A stretch of 64,000 nt of DNA. Origin: Bin5 sp965200615 (lineage in GTDB: Bacteria > Chloroflexota > Anaerolineae > Caldilineales > Caldilineaceae). The notes beneath the pieces are model-generated. The model had not been told where the DNA came from and did no database searches. It saw nothing but the letters and a program-made list of their open reading frames with translations. A program made the translations under genes and the position numbers. Of the stretch, positions 45,809 to 54,301 are shown one piece after another. Where the stretch lies: contig OZ241377.1 in the NCBI GenBank assembly GCA_965200615.1, positions 3,286,001-3,350,000 of the forward strand. Direction: 5' to 3'. Position 1 is the stretch's first letter, and every line of letters starts with the position of its first letter.

Positions 45809-46708
45809 CTACCAACCAAGACTCTTCCGCAAAAATGCCCGGTTTCGCTTAGCGCTTTCCAGCGCATCGATTCCCAGTCCGGGCAGAATGTCCTGCTCGA
45901 CCGTTCCCCAGCCATTGAAATCCATCTCGTGCAGTATACGATTGATTCCTTGCCAGTCAATCGTACCCTGTCCCAGCTCCGGGAACACGCCCGATGAAAC
46001 TCCGTCATAGTAATCGCCCTCTCGTCCCACGACTTCCTCGCGAACGCGGCCGTTACATTCTTTGATGTGCAGGTACCACGCGCGCTCTCGCCACTTGTCG
46101 AGCACGGCGACCGGATCGCCCCCGCCGTAAGAGATGTGCGCCATATCAAAACAGAGGCCGACAAGCTCAGGGTCGGTGCGCTCCAATAGGGCATCGATTT
46201 CAAAATCGGTCTCCAGGTATCCGCCGATATGCGGATGGGCCGCGCACTTCATGCCGAACTCATCGAGGACAACTTTGGCGAAGGCATCGACATTCGCGGC
46301 AGCCTGATCCCACTCGGCCCCGCTGAGAGAATCTTCCCGGCGTATGCGCCCGGCGCGCTGCGCGCGGCTCTCCTCCACAAAGAGCACGTCCGAAAGCACG
46401 ATGTGCGTACAGCCCATCGCGGAGAGTACCTGGGCAGTCTCCAGCGCCTCTCGATAGACGGTTTCATCCGCCTTTCCAGCCAGAAAGTTGAAAATCGTAA
46501 ACGCTGATATCAGGGTTAGTCCGCGTTCTTCGAGTTCATCGCGCAGCTTAGGGATGTCAAACGGCATGTAACCGTACGGCCCCAACTCAGTTCCCACATA
46601 ACCGGCTTCACGGATCTCGTCCAGGACCTGACTATAGGGCGGGACGTTTGGCGTGTCTTTCATCAAGACACCCCATGATACAGGGGCTGTCGCAATTCGA
46701 ACTTTCAT
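45809..46708 (-). CDS. iolE: IolE-like sugar phosphate isomerase/epimerase family protein (probable inosose dehydratase)
   Basis: 299-residue TIM-barrel protein of the AP-endonuclease-2/xylose-isomerase family. RIATAPVSWGV at the start, GYVGTELGPYGYMP, the His in AAHPHIGGYLET, LCFDMAHISYGGGDP and the final metal-ligand Glu in GWGTVEQD give the four-residue metal site. Operon position between iolC and the transporter fits IolE/MocC, which dehydrates scyllo-inosose to the diketone used by IolD. The isomerase alternative (IolI, inosose isomerase) belongs to the same family and cannot be fully excluded. Confidence 0.85.
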   Translation of the reverse strand: MKVRIATAPVSWGVLMKDTPNVPPYSQVLDEIREAGYVGTELGPYGYMPFDIPKLRDELEERGLTLISAFTIFNFLAGKADETVYREALETAQVLSAMGCTHIVLSDVLFVEESRAQRAGRIRREDSLSGAEWDQAAANVDAFAKVVLDEFGMKCAAHPHIGGYLETDFEIDALLERTDPELVGLCFDMAHISYGGGDPVAVLDKWRERAWYLHIKECNGRVREEVVGREGDYYDGVSSGVFPELGQGTIDWQGINRILHEMDFNGWGTVEQDILPGLGIDALESAKRNRAFLRKSLGW

Positions 46709-46720
46709 GACCTTCCCTTC

Positions 46721-47419
46721 CTATTCCAAGCGGGACAGATGATTGTGCAGTTCACGAAAGAGAGGGCACTTCCCGCTTACGACTTCTGGTGAAATCTGCT
46801 TCAAGAATCTGGGGGTATGTGTTCCTTTTGAATATCGGGCACGAGCGCCGCACTTTTCTGATGATTGGACGACTGCGTCTGAGAGTTTGTCAAGACACGA
46901 ATTCTTCTCCTCATCAAGTCTGCTGAATGTCTCGGGCTGGCTAAATGGAACAGCCTTCTGCGTGCTAAGCCAATGACGCATCTGACTATGACAACTCCGA
47001 AAATCAGGATCCGTGGCAATCGAATGGTCCCAATCGGCAATTATCCACGATTCAATTTCTGGCGAGGCAAATCCAACGAAGTGTTCGATATCTTTCGCTT
47101 TGTCCACCTTCCCAATCGATGAGTCGAAGAGTTCTCGCCTGACGTTCGGATCATGGCAGTCAAGATCGTCAATTATTAGAATCAGATCACAGCTTTCATC
47201 TGAGTTTAGCGATTCAAAGAGGAGCTTTTCGATTTGTTGCCCGAGGCTCTTTCCTGTCCTCCCGTAACCCGGCTCTTTTGGCGGACGCGGTCCAGGCTTT
47301 CGCCTGATTGGAGACTTGCGTTCGTACATGTGATCTGAACAGATTTTTTTGAGAATTGGAATTAGTCCACTTACCTCAGATTCTCCCCCGCCTGACAAGA
47401 CCCATACTACCACGGCCAC
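46721..47419 (-). CDS. TOPRIM-domain protein, probable partner nuclease of the AAA ATPase
   Basis: 232 residues with the TOPRIM signs: a first-strand acidic motif WVLSGGGESEVSGL, the DxD in LILIIDDLDCHDP and a third acidic block FASPEIESWIIAD that resembles the E-F-E-x-L-L-F-x-D of DUF4276/OLD-type TOPRIM proteins. Length fits a stand-alone TOPRIM nuclease such as those paired with AAA ATPases in abortive-infection modules (AbiL/RloAB, PARIS-like layouts). It overlaps the ATPase gene by 13 bp, so translation is coupled, and ends 12 bp before iolE. Lower GC than iolC and iolE marks it as foreign to the operon. The exact family name is not certain. Confidence 0.7.
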   Translation of the reverse strand: MAVVVWVLSGGGESEVSGLIPILKKICSDHMYERKSPIRRKPGPRPPKEPGYGRTGKSLGQQIEKLLFESLNSDESCDLILIIDDLDCHDPNVRRELFDSSIGKVDKAKDIEHFVGFASPEIESWIIADWDHSIATDPDFRSCHSQMRHWLSTQKAVPFSQPETFSRLDEEKNSCLDKLSDAVVQSSEKCGARARYSKGTHTPRFLKQISPEVVSGKCPLFRELHNHLSRLE

Positions 47420-48720
47420 CCCCCAATCGCGGGATTGCCTACTCTATACAGATCGCCCAACTGCCAACCTTCCTCGAGCCAACCTGAAACGGCGTCTCCA
47501 GACAATCGATGAGGAGTATAGTGATTTGGGCTCTCTTTGACCGACCCAAAAGCATAAATGAATCCGCCGCTATCGAGTTGGTCAGTGAAGTGATCCAATA
47601 GATCGGGGCTGTGCGTACTGACGATGACCTGTGTCCGCTGCGCCGCCACTTTGATCCATTCCGCTAAAATCGGCATCCAGGCAGGGTGGATTCCGAGTTC
47701 AGGTTCGTCAATGACGATTAGTCCGGGTAGATTAGGCGAGTTCAAAATGACTGCCCAACTCAACATGCGTACGGTTCCGTCCGACATTTCACTAAGGAAG
47801 AAAGGCTTAGAGCAACCATCTACGTACCATTCAATGGTAAGCGAGAGCCTTCCAGATGTAACTGCGCGAACTCTTCTTGTGAGAGGCAAGATGCCTTTCA
47901 TCACTAGATTAAGCGACTCTTCAAAGTCAAGGTCTCTTTGAAATAGGTTATACAAAACAAGCGCTAAATTTTCTCCAGTTGGCGACAAGAATACGCCCGC
48001 CTGCCCCAATTTAGGTTCCGCCGACCGAATGCGCTCTGGGTTAATTTCGTTTGCATTATAGAACATGCTTGTAGCGGCAATGGCTCGGATTTCTGCACGC
48101 GGTCCGTAAAGGGGAGTTGCCTCCGGAGAAAAGTTGCTTTTTTCGAGCAAACGAGGCATTACATCAAGCGCGAGTTCATTTATCGGCACCTCCTGTATCT
48201 TCTCAAAGTGACTCTTGGGCGCTTGACTTGAGGTCTGGGGGTCATTGTATACGGAGACAACACCGTACCCGGTTCCCCCACTTCGCTCATTGTGGGCATG
48301 GTAGTAGACAAATGGTTCAGGTTGCCCCTGATCCCTAGCGAGAGTTTCCCTGGCAATTATGACTGGGTGATGGGCGCTCTGAACAAGCAATTCAATGTTC
48401 AGAATTGTATCTCTTTCTGTGAAACGGAATCTGTACTCGATTCCTACGCCTGCTGGAGATTCCCGGAATCCATCCAGAATTCTTGCGCCACCTAATTCAA
48501 ATACGGCGTCCTCGAAGATCGTCTGGCCCCGCTGATCATCCAAGATAGAGCCGGCAATGCTATGCTGGAGGAATTGCAAAAGCGAGACCAGGTTGCTTTT
48601 GCCAGAGCCATTGGACCCGATAAGGATGGTTAAGTCTCCAAAGTCGATCCCGTCTTCCAACCGGAGATTCTTGAAATTCGTTGTAGCAACTTTCGAGACA
48701 CAGATGGTACTCATAGACAT
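47407..48720 (-). CDS. AAA family ATPase (RecF/SMC-like, AAA_21)
   Basis: 437 residues. Walker A LIGSNGSGKSNLV at about 32-44, preceded by the typical FKNL-x-L strand (ATTNFKNLRLED). The ABC-like signature region is FLSEMSDGTVRML, Walker B is LIVIDEPELGIHP and the switch His is in VIVSTHSPDLLD. This OLD/RecF-like ATPase usually senses invasion and controls a nuclease encoded with it. The following gene encodes a TOPRIM protein with a 13-bp overlap. The pair sits between iolC and iolE; its base composition is visibly more AT-rich. MSMSTI leaves two possible Met starts two codons apart. Confidence 0.82.
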   Translation of the reverse strand: MSMSTICVSKVATTNFKNLRLEDGIDFGDLTILIGSNGSGKSNLVSLLQFLQHSIAGSILDDQRGQTIFEDAVFELGGARILDGFRESPAGVGIEYRFRFTERDTILNIELLVQSAHHPVIIARETLARDQGQPEPFVYYHAHNERSGGTGYGVVSVYNDPQTSSQAPKSHFEKIQEVPINELALDVMPRLLEKSNFSPEATPLYGPRAEIRAIAATSMFYNANEINPERIRSAEPKLGQAGVFLSPTGENLALVLYNLFQRDLDFEESLNLVMKGILPLTRRVRAVTSGRLSLTIEWYVDGCSKPFFLSEMSDGTVRMLSWAVILNSPNLPGLIVIDEPELGIHPAWMPILAEWIKVAAQRTQVIVSTHSPDLLDHFTDQLDSGGFIYAFGSVKESPNHYTPHRLSGDAVSGWLEEGWQLGDLYRVGNPAIGGWPW

Positions 48721-48804
48721 AAGACCTGATCTAATCTTACCAAGATAGGGCTACAAATTTTTGTCGCGGAATCCTCATAGCTCTCCAATTGTATCGCGGC
48801 CTCT

Positions 48805-49830
48805 CTAGAACCCGCCCCGCTCCTCAACAAACGCCATCACCTCATCGAACGTCGGCATAAAATTCGCGCAACCGTGCGCCAGCACCACCATCGCGCCGCA
48901 CGCGTTGCCCAGCCGCGCCGACCGCTGCCAGCCCCAGTCGTTCACGAAGCCGTAGATGAAGCCGGCCCCGAACGCATCGCCGGCCCCCAGAATGTTGTAA
49001 ATCTCGACCGGAAAACCGGGCGCCTCAAGGACCTCTCCTCCCGCCAGATGTACACGCGAACCAAGCGCGCCCACCTTTTCCACCACCGCCTTCGGCCCCA
49101 GCTGCAGAAGCCATTCAATGGCCGATTTGACGTCTCCTTCAACCTTCGCATCGGAGACCTGCGAATGAGTCAGGGACATCTGACTGGCATCGCTGAGGAC
49201 TGCCGCGTTGATCTCATCCTCCGTCCCGATTACGACGTCAACGTTGGGAAGCACAGAGCGCGCGACAACGCCAAAAGCGCGCGGGTCATGCCACTGATCG
49301 GGCCGAAAATCAAGGTCGAAAATGACAGTCGTGCTCACCTGTTGCGAAAACTCCGCGCCAAACATCGTAGAGCTGCGGCTCGGCTCCTTGCTCAGGTTCG
49401 TACCGGCAAACTGAAAAACCTTCGCATCGGCAACAGGCGCGGCCAGCACGTCGTCAATCGTCAGCTCGATGTCGGCACAGTTTTCCCGGTAATAGACCAA
49501 TGGAAACTTGTCAGGCGGCTCGATGCCGAGAACGACCGCGCTGGTGCGGTGCCCTGGCTTGCGCGGGCTGAAACTGAAATCGACGCCCTCCTTTTCCAGA
49601 AAGTCAGCAATGAAATCCCCGACCGGGTCCTCACCCAGGCCGGTAACGAGCGCCGTCTTCAGGCCCAAACGCGCCCCGCCTACACTGATGTTCGTCGGAG
49701 AACCGCCGACATAAGCCGCGAAGCTGCCGATTTCCGCAAAGGGCGCGCCGACGTCATTGCTGTAAAGGTCGATTGAAGAACGCCCCATGTGCAGTGAGTC
49801 GTAAGTTCTGGCTCCGTTATCAGTTGTCAT
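48805..49830 (-). CDS. iolC: 5-dehydro-2-deoxygluconokinase
   Basis: 341-residue PfkB/ribokinase-family sugar kinase. It phosphorylates 5-dehydro-2-deoxy-gluconate with ATP in inositol catabolism. SFAAYVGGSPTNISVGGARLG is the substrate-binding N-terminal signature and NILGAGDAFGAGFIYGF carries the catalytic Asp (GAGDxF). The start MTTDNGARTYDSLHMGRSSIDLY fits IolC. It lies 71 bp after iolB, and the ATPase/TOPRIM pair follows it before iolE. Confidence 0.94.
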   Translation of the reverse strand: MTTDNGARTYDSLHMGRSSIDLYSNDVGAPFAEIGSFAAYVGGSPTNISVGGARLGLKTALVTGLGEDPVGDFIADFLEKEGVDFSFSPRKPGHRTSAVVLGIEPPDKFPLVYYRENCADIELTIDDVLAAPVADAKVFQFAGTNLSKEPSRSSTMFGAEFSQQVSTTVIFDLDFRPDQWHDPRAFGVVARSVLPNVDVVIGTEDEINAAVLSDASQMSLTHSQVSDAKVEGDVKSAIEWLLQLGPKAVVEKVGALGSRVHLAGGEVLEAPGFPVEIYNILGAGDAFGAGFIYGFVNDWGWQRSARLGNACGAMVVLAHGCANFMPTFDEVMAFVEERGGF

Positions 49831-49901
49831 CTTCTTGGCTTCCTCTGACTACGTCCGGGAGTTGCTTAGCCTGTCGCTACCTTCGTGCGACCTGTCCCGA
49901 T

Positions 49902-50795
49902 TCAGTACAACGGCAATCTCTCATCCACGCCGCGATACTTCTCCTTCACCCAACCGTAATCCGGGTCCTCCTGATTGGCCAGGCTCTGCACGCTGCCCGC
50001 CAGCACATTCAGATAGTATGTCGTGTATCCAGGCATGCTGACCACGGGATGATAACCCTCCGGAACCAGCACCGCCTCATTGTGGCCGACCCGGACCAGC
50101 GCGTCGATTGGATTGCCCGCGGCGTGCATCGGCGAGTTCTCGTCGGTATAGACCCTTTGGTAGGCAAATCCTTCCGGCCGGTCGATCTGATAAAAATAGA
50201 CCTCCTCCAGATCGGCTTCGATCAACTCACCCGTCTCGCCCTCGACGTGGACGTCGTGCTTATGCGGGGGATAGCTGCTCCAGTTGCCGCTCGGCGTATA
50301 GACCTCGACCAGCACGATCCTGTGGACCGGCGAGCCGGGAGGCAGCAGGTCATTGATCTGTCGGCTGACGTTGTCGCCGCCCCGTATGCTGATCTCCACA
50401 TCTTGCGGCCTGATCAACCACGGTTCGTTGTCCTCAGTTGTCGGTACCCACGTGACCGCAAACTCGCCGGCCTCCTCCGCTGTGACCGTCAACCTCGTCC
50501 GCCGCGGCAGATAAAGCGCGTGGGCGCCGCCGCTGAATACATTCGCCCGTCCGCCGATCCCGGCCCAACTACCTTTGTCACTTTCGACTCGGTAGCGTCC
50601 ACTCAGATTTACAAAAGCAAACTCGTTTTCGCCTGTATCGAAGGACCATTCCCCGCCTTCCCCCAGCCGCCTCGCCTGAAAAGAAATGTAGTCCCAACCC
50701 GCCCTCTCCGGCGTCACCGAAAGGATCAGATCCGGATCCTTGCCGTCGGCCTCCGGCTTTATCAGCACGTTATCTGCAGTGTAACGCATTGTCAC
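49902..50795 (-). CDS. iolB: 5-deoxy-glucuronate isomerase
   Basis: 297 residues of the KduI/IolB bicupin family. It isomerises 5-deoxy-glucuronate to 5-dehydro-2-deoxy-gluconate. Family marks are the N-terminal cupin (LSVTPERAGWDYISFQARRL) and the metal-binding WSSYPPHKHDVH with its HxH. The remaining marks are the EEVYFYQIDRPEGFAYQRVYT block and GYHPVVSMPGYTTYYLNVLAG. It starts the inositol-catabolic part of the operon, 39 bp after the DinB-like gene. Confidence 0.96.
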   Translation of the reverse strand: MTMRYTADNVLIKPEADGKDPDLILSVTPERAGWDYISFQARRLGEGGEWSFDTGENEFAFVNLSGRYRVESDKGSWAGIGGRANVFSGGAHALYLPRRTRLTVTAEEAGEFAVTWVPTTEDNEPWLIRPQDVEISIRGGDNVSRQINDLLPPGSPVHRIVLVEVYTPSGNWSSYPPHKHDVHVEGETGELIEADLEEVYFYQIDRPEGFAYQRVYTDENSPMHAAGNPIDALVRVGHNEAVLVPEGYHPVVSMPGYTTYYLNVLAGSVQSLANQEDPDYGWVKEKYRGVDERLPLY

Positions 50796-50834
50796 CTTCT
50801 TTCCTCAGTTCGAGCGGGAGCCCAGTTCTCACTG

Positions 50835-51326
50835 TCAATTTGTCGCGGCAAAGCGACCATAGCCGAGCGGCTCCGTCGGATGCCCCAATTGGGCCAGTAC
50901 GGGAGTCATCTGGCTGCGGTGCTCAGTGGCATGGTTGAACACGTGACGCAGAACATCATCCATCTTGATCTCAAATTTTTCCCCTTCAGTATTGCGGTAC
51001 TGAAGAGAGTCTTCGAGCCTGCTGGCCGTCAACGAGCCAACAAACTCTTGCCATTCGGTCCAAAGAGACTCCCATGCGTCCCGAAGTTCGGCGAATGAAG
51101 CAAAATCCGACGCGACCGGCAGTTTCGAAAGGCTCTCTCCGCCTATCCTCTGCAACCACGCCCGTTCAGCCCCGTACCCGTGAGCAGCCAAGCCATGCAG
51201 TGACCCCCAGAAGAAGGGGCGTTCGGCAAAGTACTCCTCTTCCGGGAGCGCTGCCAAACTGGGGAAGACCCGGTTCCAGGCCCATTTGTTGTAGGCAAAA
51301 AGCCGTTCGACAGAATGAACTGACAT
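50835..51326 (-). CDS. DinB-family protein
   Basis: 163-residue four-helix-bundle protein. His residues near 44-49 (SLHGLAAHGYGAERAWLQRI) and the C-terminal VLRHVFNHATEHRSQM form the DinB/YfiT metal-binding triad. Many such proteins are thiol-dependent S-transferases, but the substrate is unknown here. It is the first gene after the promoter at 51482-51510 and may be co-transcribed with iolB. AGAGGA lies before the start with a slightly long spacing. Confidence 0.87.
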   Translation of the reverse strand: MSVHSVERLFAYNKWAWNRVFPSLAALPEEEYFAERPFFWGSLHGLAAHGYGAERAWLQRIGGESLSKLPVASDFASFAELRDAWESLWTEWQEFVGSLTASRLEDSLQYRNTEGEKFEIKMDDVLRHVFNHATEHRSQMTPVLAQLGHPTEPLGYGRFAATN

Positions 51327-51481
51327 AGGAGAGATCCTCTGTGATCATGGAGTGAAAATACAAGTAGTCGCAGGTCTTCTGTTTTGACGCGCCGGCGAAT
51401 GTAGAGAGGAATGCGGGGCATGCGGCGAGCCTTGGCGCGCATCATCCCCTCATGATCGGCGCCTGCAGCGTCCGCTGGGAA

Positions 51482-51510
51482 GATATAGCACGTGAAGACG
51501 GCATTGTCAA
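51482..51510 (-). promoter_or_regulatory. Promoter of the DinB-iol operon
   Basis: Minus strand TTGACA (51505-51510), 17-bp spacer, TATATC (51482-51487): a near-consensus promoter 20 bp past the stop of the upstream kinase-like gene. It would make a leader of about 150 nt before the DinB gene and could read through the whole inositol cluster. No obvious operator was recognised. Confidence 0.7.
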
Positions 51511-51530
51511 CCTTTTTGCAGGTCAGGTCG

Positions 51531-51947
51531 TCAGCTCTGGTGCCAAACGCTGCCCGTTCGCGGCAACGCCGCGAGTGGTCCGGGAGCCGCTTCCACACTG
51601 CTGACGCGCAGAAATTCAACTGCCTGTTGCAGCACGTTTTCCGGGGAGAGATGGCTGGTGTCGATGACCAGGTCCGCATGGCAGCGCGCGTGCGCAAGAC
51701 GTTCCAGTTCAGTCCGTCGCCAGGGCTCATTCCAACTGACGTCAGGACGCCTTTCACCTTGGGCTGTCAGGTCTGCATCCAGAAATATCAGCAAGTCGGG
51801 CGGCCTGATACGCCGCCACATGTCAGGCACTTGGCTGTGCTCCTGCGCAACGGGGCGGGCATTGTAGCCCAACTCCCTCAAACCGGCCACCAAAGTCGAC
51901 TTGCCGGCCGCGCTCACGCCCACGATTTTAACAAGGTCCAGATTCAT
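51531..51947 (-). CDS. Small P-loop kinase-like protein
   Basis: 138 residues with Walker A in KIVGVSAAGKSTLV (residues 7-20) and the kinase-style middle part PPDLLIFLDADLTAQ and RRPDVSWNEPWRRTELERLAHAR, then LVIDTSHLSPENVLQQAVEFL. The pattern resembles adenylylsulfate, shikimate or dephospho-CoA kinases in size, but no one family is matched. It lies 60 bp downstream of a SpoIIE-type phosphatase gene, probably the same operon. Function unknown; a small-molecule or nucleotide kinase is likely. Confidence 0.72.
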   Translation of the reverse strand: MNLDLVKIVGVSAAGKSTLVAGLRELGYNARPVAQEHSQVPDMWRRIRPPDLLIFLDADLTAQGERRPDVSWNEPWRRTELERLAHARCHADLVIDTSHLSPENVLQQAVEFLRVSSVEAAPGPLAALPRTGSVWHQS

Positions 51948-52007
51948 TTGGCCGCCCCCATTGGCGGTCAGAAAGAACCACGCTACATCCTGTACGGTTG
52001 GAGAAAC

Positions 52008-52745
52008 CTATATGGGCAGAGAAATCTCCATGCGGCGGATTTTCTGTTCCCACTGATGCGATCCAACCTTGATAACAAGGACGGTCGAGTCGTCATTTGG
52101 CCGTCCTTTGTCCAGTTCAAGTGCCGCTTCCAGAACGCGATCGGCGATCCCTTTGGCGCTGCTCTCCCCTGCAGAAACATCGCTGCTCGCTTGGCTTCCT
52201 TCGTTCAATCTCGCCGCCCCGGCCACATCCATCGCGCCGCCGCTGCGGTGCCCCGCGCTCCAAATCCCATCTGTAAATACGACCGCGGTCATTCCCGGCA
52301 CGAGCGGAAGTTCAACGATACTGGGTTTCGTATTGCGATAGATGCCAATCGCGTCGCACTTTTCGTCTAACCATTCCGTCCCACCATCCCTTTGCATCAG
52401 GACAGGACAACGGCTATTGCGGCTGAGAACAAGCGTCTCCGTCACCAGATCAACGCTCGCAATGACCAACTCCGCGCTGACCTTTCCGCCTCGATTCGTG
52501 CGCAAATAATCGTGCGTGGCACGCGCCACTGCGCCGTCCCGCACCCCTTCAGCAATCAGGCTCATCGCCTTCCTTGCCACAACATTGCTGATCGCCTTCG
52601 CGCTGCGTCCACTCCGCTGACCGTCCGAAACGATGATGCTGATTCCCCCGTGAGGACGTTCCACGACCTCAACCGTATCCCCGCTCTCGCTGGACGCGTA
52701 CTTTGACACCTTGGCAACCGCGATTTGAATCTCAATTCTGTTCAT
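52008..52745 (-). CDS. SpoIIE/PP2C-type serine phosphatase domain protein
   Basis: 245 residues from the ATG at 52745. The PPM-phosphatase aspartates are seen in ISIIVSDGQRSGRSA, then in VVFTDGIWSAG, and near the end RPNDDSTVLVIKV. The domain stands alone with no sensor, PAS or GAF domain, unlike most SpoIIE/RsbU regulators. It probably dephosphorylates an anti-anti-sigma-factor or a similar partner, but no such gene is in the window. Divergent from the galactonate-dehydratase-like gene. Confidence 0.85.
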   Translation of the reverse strand: MNRIEIQIAVAKVSKYASSESGDTVEVVERPHGGISIIVSDGQRSGRSAKAISNVVARKAMSLIAEGVRDGAVARATHDYLRTNRGGKVSAELVIASVDLVTETLVLSRNSRCPVLMQRDGGTEWLDEKCDAIGIYRNTKPSIVELPLVPGMTAVVFTDGIWSAGHRSGGAMDVAGAARLNEGSQASSDVSAGESSAKGIADRVLEAALELDKGRPNDDSTVLVIKVGSHQWEQKIRRMEISLPI

Positions 52746-52943
52746 TGCTCGGCGGGGCCTTCCTATAAAGGGGTGTCTCTCCACCTTCCATTTCCGGCAG
52801 CGAACTCTTTGTCGATGAGTGAGAAGGGTGACGCATTCGTGTCCGCCCGTAGAGGAACCGGGCGCTGGTTCTCCATATGCCCGCCATCAAAACACAGCGA
52901 CGGCGATATGTCAATCGAGAACGGAAAAAGTACTCTCGAAGTC

Positions 52944-52972
52944 TTGACACGGAGAGCGCAGTCAACGATAAT
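52944..52972 (+). promoter_or_regulatory. Promoter of the galactonate-dehydratase-like gene
   Basis: TTGACA (52944-52949), 17-bp spacer, GATAAT (52967-52972), among the strongest sigma-70 matches in the window. The leader before the ATG at 53002 is only about 23 nt and carries AGGAG. Confidence 0.85.
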
Positions 52973-53001
52973 TCTTGCAATCCGCCACAGGAGCAATTCC
53001 C

Positions 53002-54141
53002 ATGAAAATCACTCGTATAGACACGCACTTGACCGAACTGGCCAATCGCTCGATACCCTACGTCGTCGTCCATACCGACGAAGGGATCCACGGTGTTGGC
53101 GAGCCATTTTCCTGCGGGCCAGACGGCGCCACGGTCGCCGCCATTCACGATTTCGCAGAATGGCTGACCGGCCGCGATCCGCGCGACATCGAAGGCCTCT
53201 ATCACCTCATGTACGCAGGGGGTCGTTTCCCCGGTGGCTCGGTCGTCAACGCCGCCATCAGCGGCATCGAACACGCACTGTGGGACATCGCCGGTAAGGC
53301 TGCCGGCCTGCCTGTATACAGGCTTGTCGGCGGTAAGGCCCGCAACCGCGTTCGCGTCTACCAAAGTATCGGCGGCGATACGCCCGAAGAAGCGGCCGAC
53401 GATGCCATTCGTCTCATCCAGACCTACGGCTATACCGCCCTGAAGATGGGGCCGCTGCCCCCCGGCTGGCATCAAATGCCCTGGAACCGCGTCCTGCGTG
53501 AGACCGAGAGGCGTGTCGCAGCTGTGCGTGAAGCGGTCGGACCCGACATCGACATCGGACTCGACCCCCACGCCCGCATCCTCGAAATAGGTCGCGCCGC
53601 ACAGCTCTGCGACATGGTGGCCCCCTATCGTCCCTTCTTCGTCGAAGAGCCCCTGCGGCCGGAAAACTATGAGGCCCTCGCAAAGCTCAGCCACAAGGTC
53701 AACGTTCCCATCGCCACCGGCGAGATGCTTTACAGCCGCCATGAATTCCGGGAGTTGCTGAGCCATCACGCTGTGGACATCATCCAGCCCGATATCTACA
53801 TTACCGGCGGCCTCTGGGAAATGAAAAAGATCGCAACCATGGCCGAAGTACACTACGCCAGCGTCGCCCCCCACAATCCTTGCGGTCCAATTGCGACCGC
53901 CGTAAACGTCCACTTCTCCGCCAGCACCTCGAATTTCCTGATTCTGGAGTACAAGGCCGATGAAGGCCGCCGCGCGGACATCGTGGATGAACCGATCAAA
54001 TTGATAGACGGCTACCTCGAGTTGCCCGATCGCCCCGGTCTCGGCATCGATCTGAATCTGGAGGCCCTCGCCGCACGTCCCGGCCGCTCCTGGCACAGAC
54101 CGTTCCTCATTCGTCCGGACGGCTCTCTGGCTTATCAGTAG
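53002..54141 (+). CDS. Mandelate racemase/enolase superfamily dehydratase (galactonate dehydratase-like)
   Basis: 379 residues from the ATG at 53002 with AGGAG before it. The enolase-superfamily metal sites are DIDIGLDPHARI (Asp and the D-x-H of the DgoD group), FFVEEPLRPEN and VPIATGEMLYSR. The catalytic His lies in APHNPCGPIA. These match D-galactonate dehydratase, which makes 2-keto-3-deoxy-galactonate. Other acid sugars (gluconate, arabinonate) are possible. It is monocistronic with a strong promoter. The HpcH/HpaI aldolase elsewhere in the window could act on such a product, but they are 28 kb apart. Confidence 0.85.
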   Translation: MKITRIDTHLTELANRSIPYVVVHTDEGIHGVGEPFSCGPDGATVAAIHDFAEWLTGRDPRDIEGLYHLMYAGGRFPGGSVVNAAISGIEHALWDIAGKAAGLPVYRLVGGKARNRVRVYQSIGGDTPEEAADDAIRLIQTYGYTALKMGPLPPGWHQMPWNRVLRETERRVAAVREAVGPDIDIGLDPHARILEIGRAAQLCDMVAPYRPFFVEEPLRPENYEALAKLSHKVNVPIATGEMLYSRHEFRELLSHHAVDIIQPDIYITGGLWEMKKIATMAEVHYASVAPHNPCGPIATAVNVHFSASTSNFLILEYKADEGRRADIVDEPIKLIDGYLELPDRPGLGIDLNLEALAARPGRSWHRPFLIRPDGSLAYQ

Positions 54142-54183
54142 ACCATTCTACTGCGGAAAGAGCGTCCGGACTCTTGCACTCTT

Positions 54184-54212
54184 TTGCGCGATTCAGCGCC
54201 ATGAAGTATACT
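54184..54212 (+). promoter_or_regulatory. Candidate promoter of the coiled-coil protein gene
   Basis: TTGCGC (54184-54189), 17-bp spacer, TATACT (54207-54212). The -10 is good and the -35 is weak. Confidence 0.4.
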
Positions 54213-54301
54213 GCCGCAAAGAACGCTTGTGCGATGATTAAGTTCTTGCCATTTCTATGACGATTCCAGGAAACGGCAACTCGATAATTTGAGCCCGGGA
54301 A

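Noticed and set aside
52732..54096. Minus-strand frame of 454 codons opposite the galactonate-dehydratase-like gene
   Set aside because: The plus-strand product has all catalytic residues of its family; the antisense frame covers it and the promoter and looks random.
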